From positions 1-64,000 of the forward strand of contig NZ_CANLSZ010000001.1 of the NCBI RefSeq assembly GCF_947493765.1: a DNA stretch of 64,000 bases. The letters run 5' to 3'. A program made the position numbers and the translations under genes. A model generated the notes under the pieces. That model saw only the letters and a list, made by a program, of their open reading frames with translations, ran no database searches and was not told the DNA's origin. Source of the stretch: an uncultured Arthrobacter sp. (GTDB lineage: Bacteria; Actinomycetota; Actinomycetes; Actinomycetales; Micrococcaceae). How positions within the stretch are numbered: position 1 is the stretch's first letter; the number at the start of each line of letters is the position of its first letter. This document shows positions 60,657 through 64,000 of the stretch, piece by piece.

Positions 60657-61016
60657 GACTTCTGGGATTCGACCTGTTCGGCGTGGACAACGCTCTCCCA
60701 TGTAACGACTGAGCACCTATTTACCCCCGCCCGGGGGGCGCCGACCACCGGGCCGGCGGGTACGAGGGCCCGGCGGACATCGGCCAGCTGACGGCGATCC
60801 GGGAGCGTCGTCCTCCCTGTCCGCCGGGGAGGAGGCATCGCCGCCGGGCTTTTCCCGGCCGGATTTCGTGCATTCCGCAGGGGTATATTGACTCATCGGT
60901 TCAACGGACGCTGTCCAGCCCTGTCCAGATCCCGCAGGGAATTGTCGATCCGATCCACTTTGCATGCAGCAGGCGAAACACCGAGAGAACGATTCAAGTC
61001 GAGGAACGGAGTATTC
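60657..61016. other. Intergenic, promoter region of the ABC operon
   Basis: About 360 bases with no convincing gene. It includes a very G/C-rich, hairpin-prone part (60728-60860), a TATATT box near 60885, and the leader of proV. I see no conserved core of the c-di-AMP (ydaO) riboswitch that sits before some osmolyte transporters. Confidence 0.4.
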
Positions 61017-62230
<1,214 letters not shown>

Positions 62231-62234
<4 letters not shown>

Positions 62235-63181
62235 GCGTACCCACCAGTCAGTTCAGTGAGACCGGTGTGCCCCGGGTGCCGGTCGGCGACGGCATCGAGG
62301 TCGTGTTCGACTGGGTGGACCACAACCTCGGCGCGTTCTTCGACTTGATCAGCGATGTGGTCTCCGGCGCTACCGGCGGGCTGGCCGATGGCCTGAACAC
62401 TCTTCCTCCGTTGATCCTCGTGATCCTGTTCGCCGCCCTCGCCTGGCTGGTCAAGGACTGGAAGTTCGCGGTCGTGTCCTTCATCGGCCTGGCCTTCGTC
62501 ATCAGCGTGGACCAGTGGGAGAACGCGATGGAGACTCTCGCCCTGGTGCTCGTCGCCACGATCATCGCACTCGTCATCGCCATACCCATCGGCTTGGCGG
62601 CGGCACGCTCCGACTCTGTGAGCAACGCCGTTCGTCCCGTGATGGACCTCATGCAGACCATGCCCGCGTTCGTCTGGCTGGTACCCATGGTCACCCTGTT
62701 CAGTATCGGCGTGGGACCAGGCGTGGTCGCCACCGTGATCTTCGCGCTGCCGCCCGGGGTCCGCCTGACCGAACTCGGGATCCGCCAGGTCGACGCCGAG
62801 GTGGTCGAAGCCGGTCACGCCTTCGGCAGCTCACCCGGTCAGATCCTCCGCGGGATCCAGATTCCCCTGGCGCTGCCCACCATCATGGCCGGCGTCAACC
62901 AGGTCATCATGCTGGCACTGTCGATGGCGGTGATCGCCGGACTCGTGGGCGCCGGAGGACTCGGCGGGGCCGTGACCTCCTCCATCTCCCAGCTCGACAT
63001 CGGCCTCGGCTTCGAGGCCGGCCTGTCGGTCGTGGTCCTGGCCATCTACCTGGACCGGACCACCGCGGCGGTGGGCGGCGGGGCAGCAGCCCGAGCCCGC
63101 CGCATCACCGGCGGCTTCGGCCGCATGCTCGGCCGGTCCCGCACCACCGCTGCCCCCGTCCCCGCGGGCAGCCCCACCTGA
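62231..63181 (+). CDS. proW: Glycine betaine/proline ABC transporter, permease
   Basis: A 316-residue inner-membrane permease. Helices include PLILVILFAALAWLV, FAVVSFIGLAFVISVD, LALVLVATIIALVIAI, FVWLVPMVTLFSIGV, VVATVIFALPPG and IMLALSMAVIAGLVG. The cytoplasmic EAA loop VVEAGHAFGSSPGQILRGIQIPLALP contacts the ATPase. Overlaps proV by 4 bases. Osmoprotectant uptake for turgor. Confidence 0.92.
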
Positions 63182-63247
63182 TCCCCCAGCTACTGCACGG
63201 GAACCCTCCACCAGCGGTTCCCTCCGATGAGAAAAGGAAGAAGAGCC

Positions 63248-64000
63248 ATGACGAAGACATTGCACGCACGTAATCTCGGCCTGTTCGCCGTCCTGACGAG
63301 CCTCACGCTCGGCGCCACCGCCTGCGGATCCGACAGCTCCGGCGACAGCGCCGGAGACAGCGCTTCGACCGGGGAGAACCAGACCATCGCCCTGGGCATC
63401 ATCCCCTCCTGGACCGACGGCCTGAGCACGGCCTACCTGTGGCAGGACATCCTCGAGGACGAGGGCTTCGAGGTGGAGATCACGGAGCTGAGCGAGGCGG
63501 CCCCGCTGTACACCGGGCTGTCCAACGGCGACGTGGACGTCTACCCCTCGGGTTGGCCCGACGCGACCCACGCCGAGTACATGGAGGAGTACGGGGACGA
63601 CATCGAGGATCTCGGTACCTACTACGACAACGCGAAGCTCACCTTCGCCGTCCCGGAGTACACCGACATCGCGTCGATCGCCGATCTGACGGGTAACGCC
63701 GACCAGTTCGACGGCAGGATCGTGGGAATCGAGCCAGGCGCGGGCCTCACCGCCGTCACCAAGGACAACGTGATGCCGACCTACGGGCTCGAGAGCGACT
63801 ACGAGCTGGTGGAGTCCTCCACCACCGCGATGCTCACCGAACTGCAGAGCGCCATCGACTCCGAGGAAGACATCGTGGTGACCCTGTGGAAGCCGTTCTG
63901 GGCCAACAGCGCCTTCCCGCTGAAGGACCTGGAGGACCCCGAGGGTGCGCTCGGTCCCGTGGAGGGCCTGCACACCCTCGCCCGCACGGGCTTCGCGGAG
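63248..64000 (+). CDS. proX: Glycine betaine ABC transporter substrate-binding lipoprotein (3' end outside window)
   Basis: The first 251 codons of an extracytoplasmic solute-binding protein. A lipobox LGATAC ends at about residue 26, then a Ser/Asp/Gly-rich linker. The binding domain starts IALGIIPSWTDGLSTAYLWQ and continues YPSGWPDATH and TLWKPFWANS; its Trp residues would form the cage around the betaine's quaternary ammonium. Third gene of the proV-proW-proX operon. The C-terminal end is cut by the window edge. Confidence 0.9.
   Translation, partial: MTKTLHARNLGLFAVLTSLTLGATACGSDSSGDSAGDSASTGENQTIALGIIPSWTDGLSTAYLWQDILEDEGFEVEITELSEAAPLYTGLSNGDVDVYPSGWPDATHAEYMEEYGDDIEDLGTYYDNAKLTFAVPEYTDIASIADLTGNADQFDGRIVGIEPGAGLTAVTKDNVMPTYGLESDYELVESSTTAMLTELQSAIDSEEDIVVTLWKPFWANSAFPLKDLEDPEGALGPVEGLHTLARTGFAE

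Noticed and set aside
60657-61016. c-di-AMP or other riboswitch before the betaine transporter
   Set aside because: I looked for the conserved riboswitch core and did not find it; only ordinary GC-rich hairpins are seen.

Overview
The window is a stretch of a high-GC actinobacterial chromosome, most likely from Micrococcales (Micrococcaceae/Arthrobacter-like). The evidence is the codon use, the gene order rpsD-DUF948-DUF6167-alaS-ruvX-mltG-aroECKB-efp-nusB, the actinobacterial-type families (acVLRF1, DUF3000, DUF6421, MT0933-type antitoxin) and frequent ATGA/GTGA start-stop overlaps. The genus is inferred; no rRNA is present.

Region 1 (1-9.4 kb) is an accessory zone full of broken genes. It holds two abutting ISL3 transposase fragments, a more A/T-rich three-gene cassette (SPFH/SHOCT protein, zinc-ribbon protein, YbjQ-domain protein), an HTH plus Clp-N/START pair, a methyltransferase interrupted by an in-frame amber codon, an XRE regulator coupled to a membrane protein, a decayed IS3 element, a frameshifted DUF1643 gene and a shredded AtoE-type transporter.

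Region 2 (9.4-18 kb) carries sugar and secretion genes: GT2 and GT4 glycosyltransferases, a D-2-hydroxyacid dehydrogenase, an aldonolactone-oxidase-like flavoprotein lacking the usual flavin-linking His, a GT8 glycosyltransferase, a secreted M6 metalloprotease behind a striking palindrome, and a double-GNAT gene with a one-base frameshift.

Region 3 (18-36.6 kb) is core chromosome. A long minus-strand block covers alanine tRNA charging, crossover resolution, peptidoglycan length control, the last shikimate steps, EF-P and NusB. Next come rpsD, rarA, a divergent acVLRF1 release factor, then def-fmt-rsmB and rpe, and a PD-(D/E)XK-like protein.

Region 4 (36.7-46 kb) has a four-tRNA cluster (Gly-Cys-Val-Gly), an orphan MT0933-type antitoxin, zapE, deaminase and amidohydrolase genes that overlap tail to tail, a methyltransferase with a His-rich insertion, an aldehyde dehydrogenase, and an intact IS1380-family element with 5-bp target duplication.

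Region 5 (45.6-64 kb) is metabolic. It contains sulfurtransferase-SufE, an alpha/beta hydrolase, MsrB, a DUF6421-SDR-threonine aldolase operon, DUF3000-RNase D, a fadA-fadJ beta-oxidation operon behind a palindromic operator that overlaps its promoter, several small genes (VOC, NmrA, ZnF-UBP, TMEM175), and a glycine betaine-type ABC transporter whose binding-protein gene runs off the window end.
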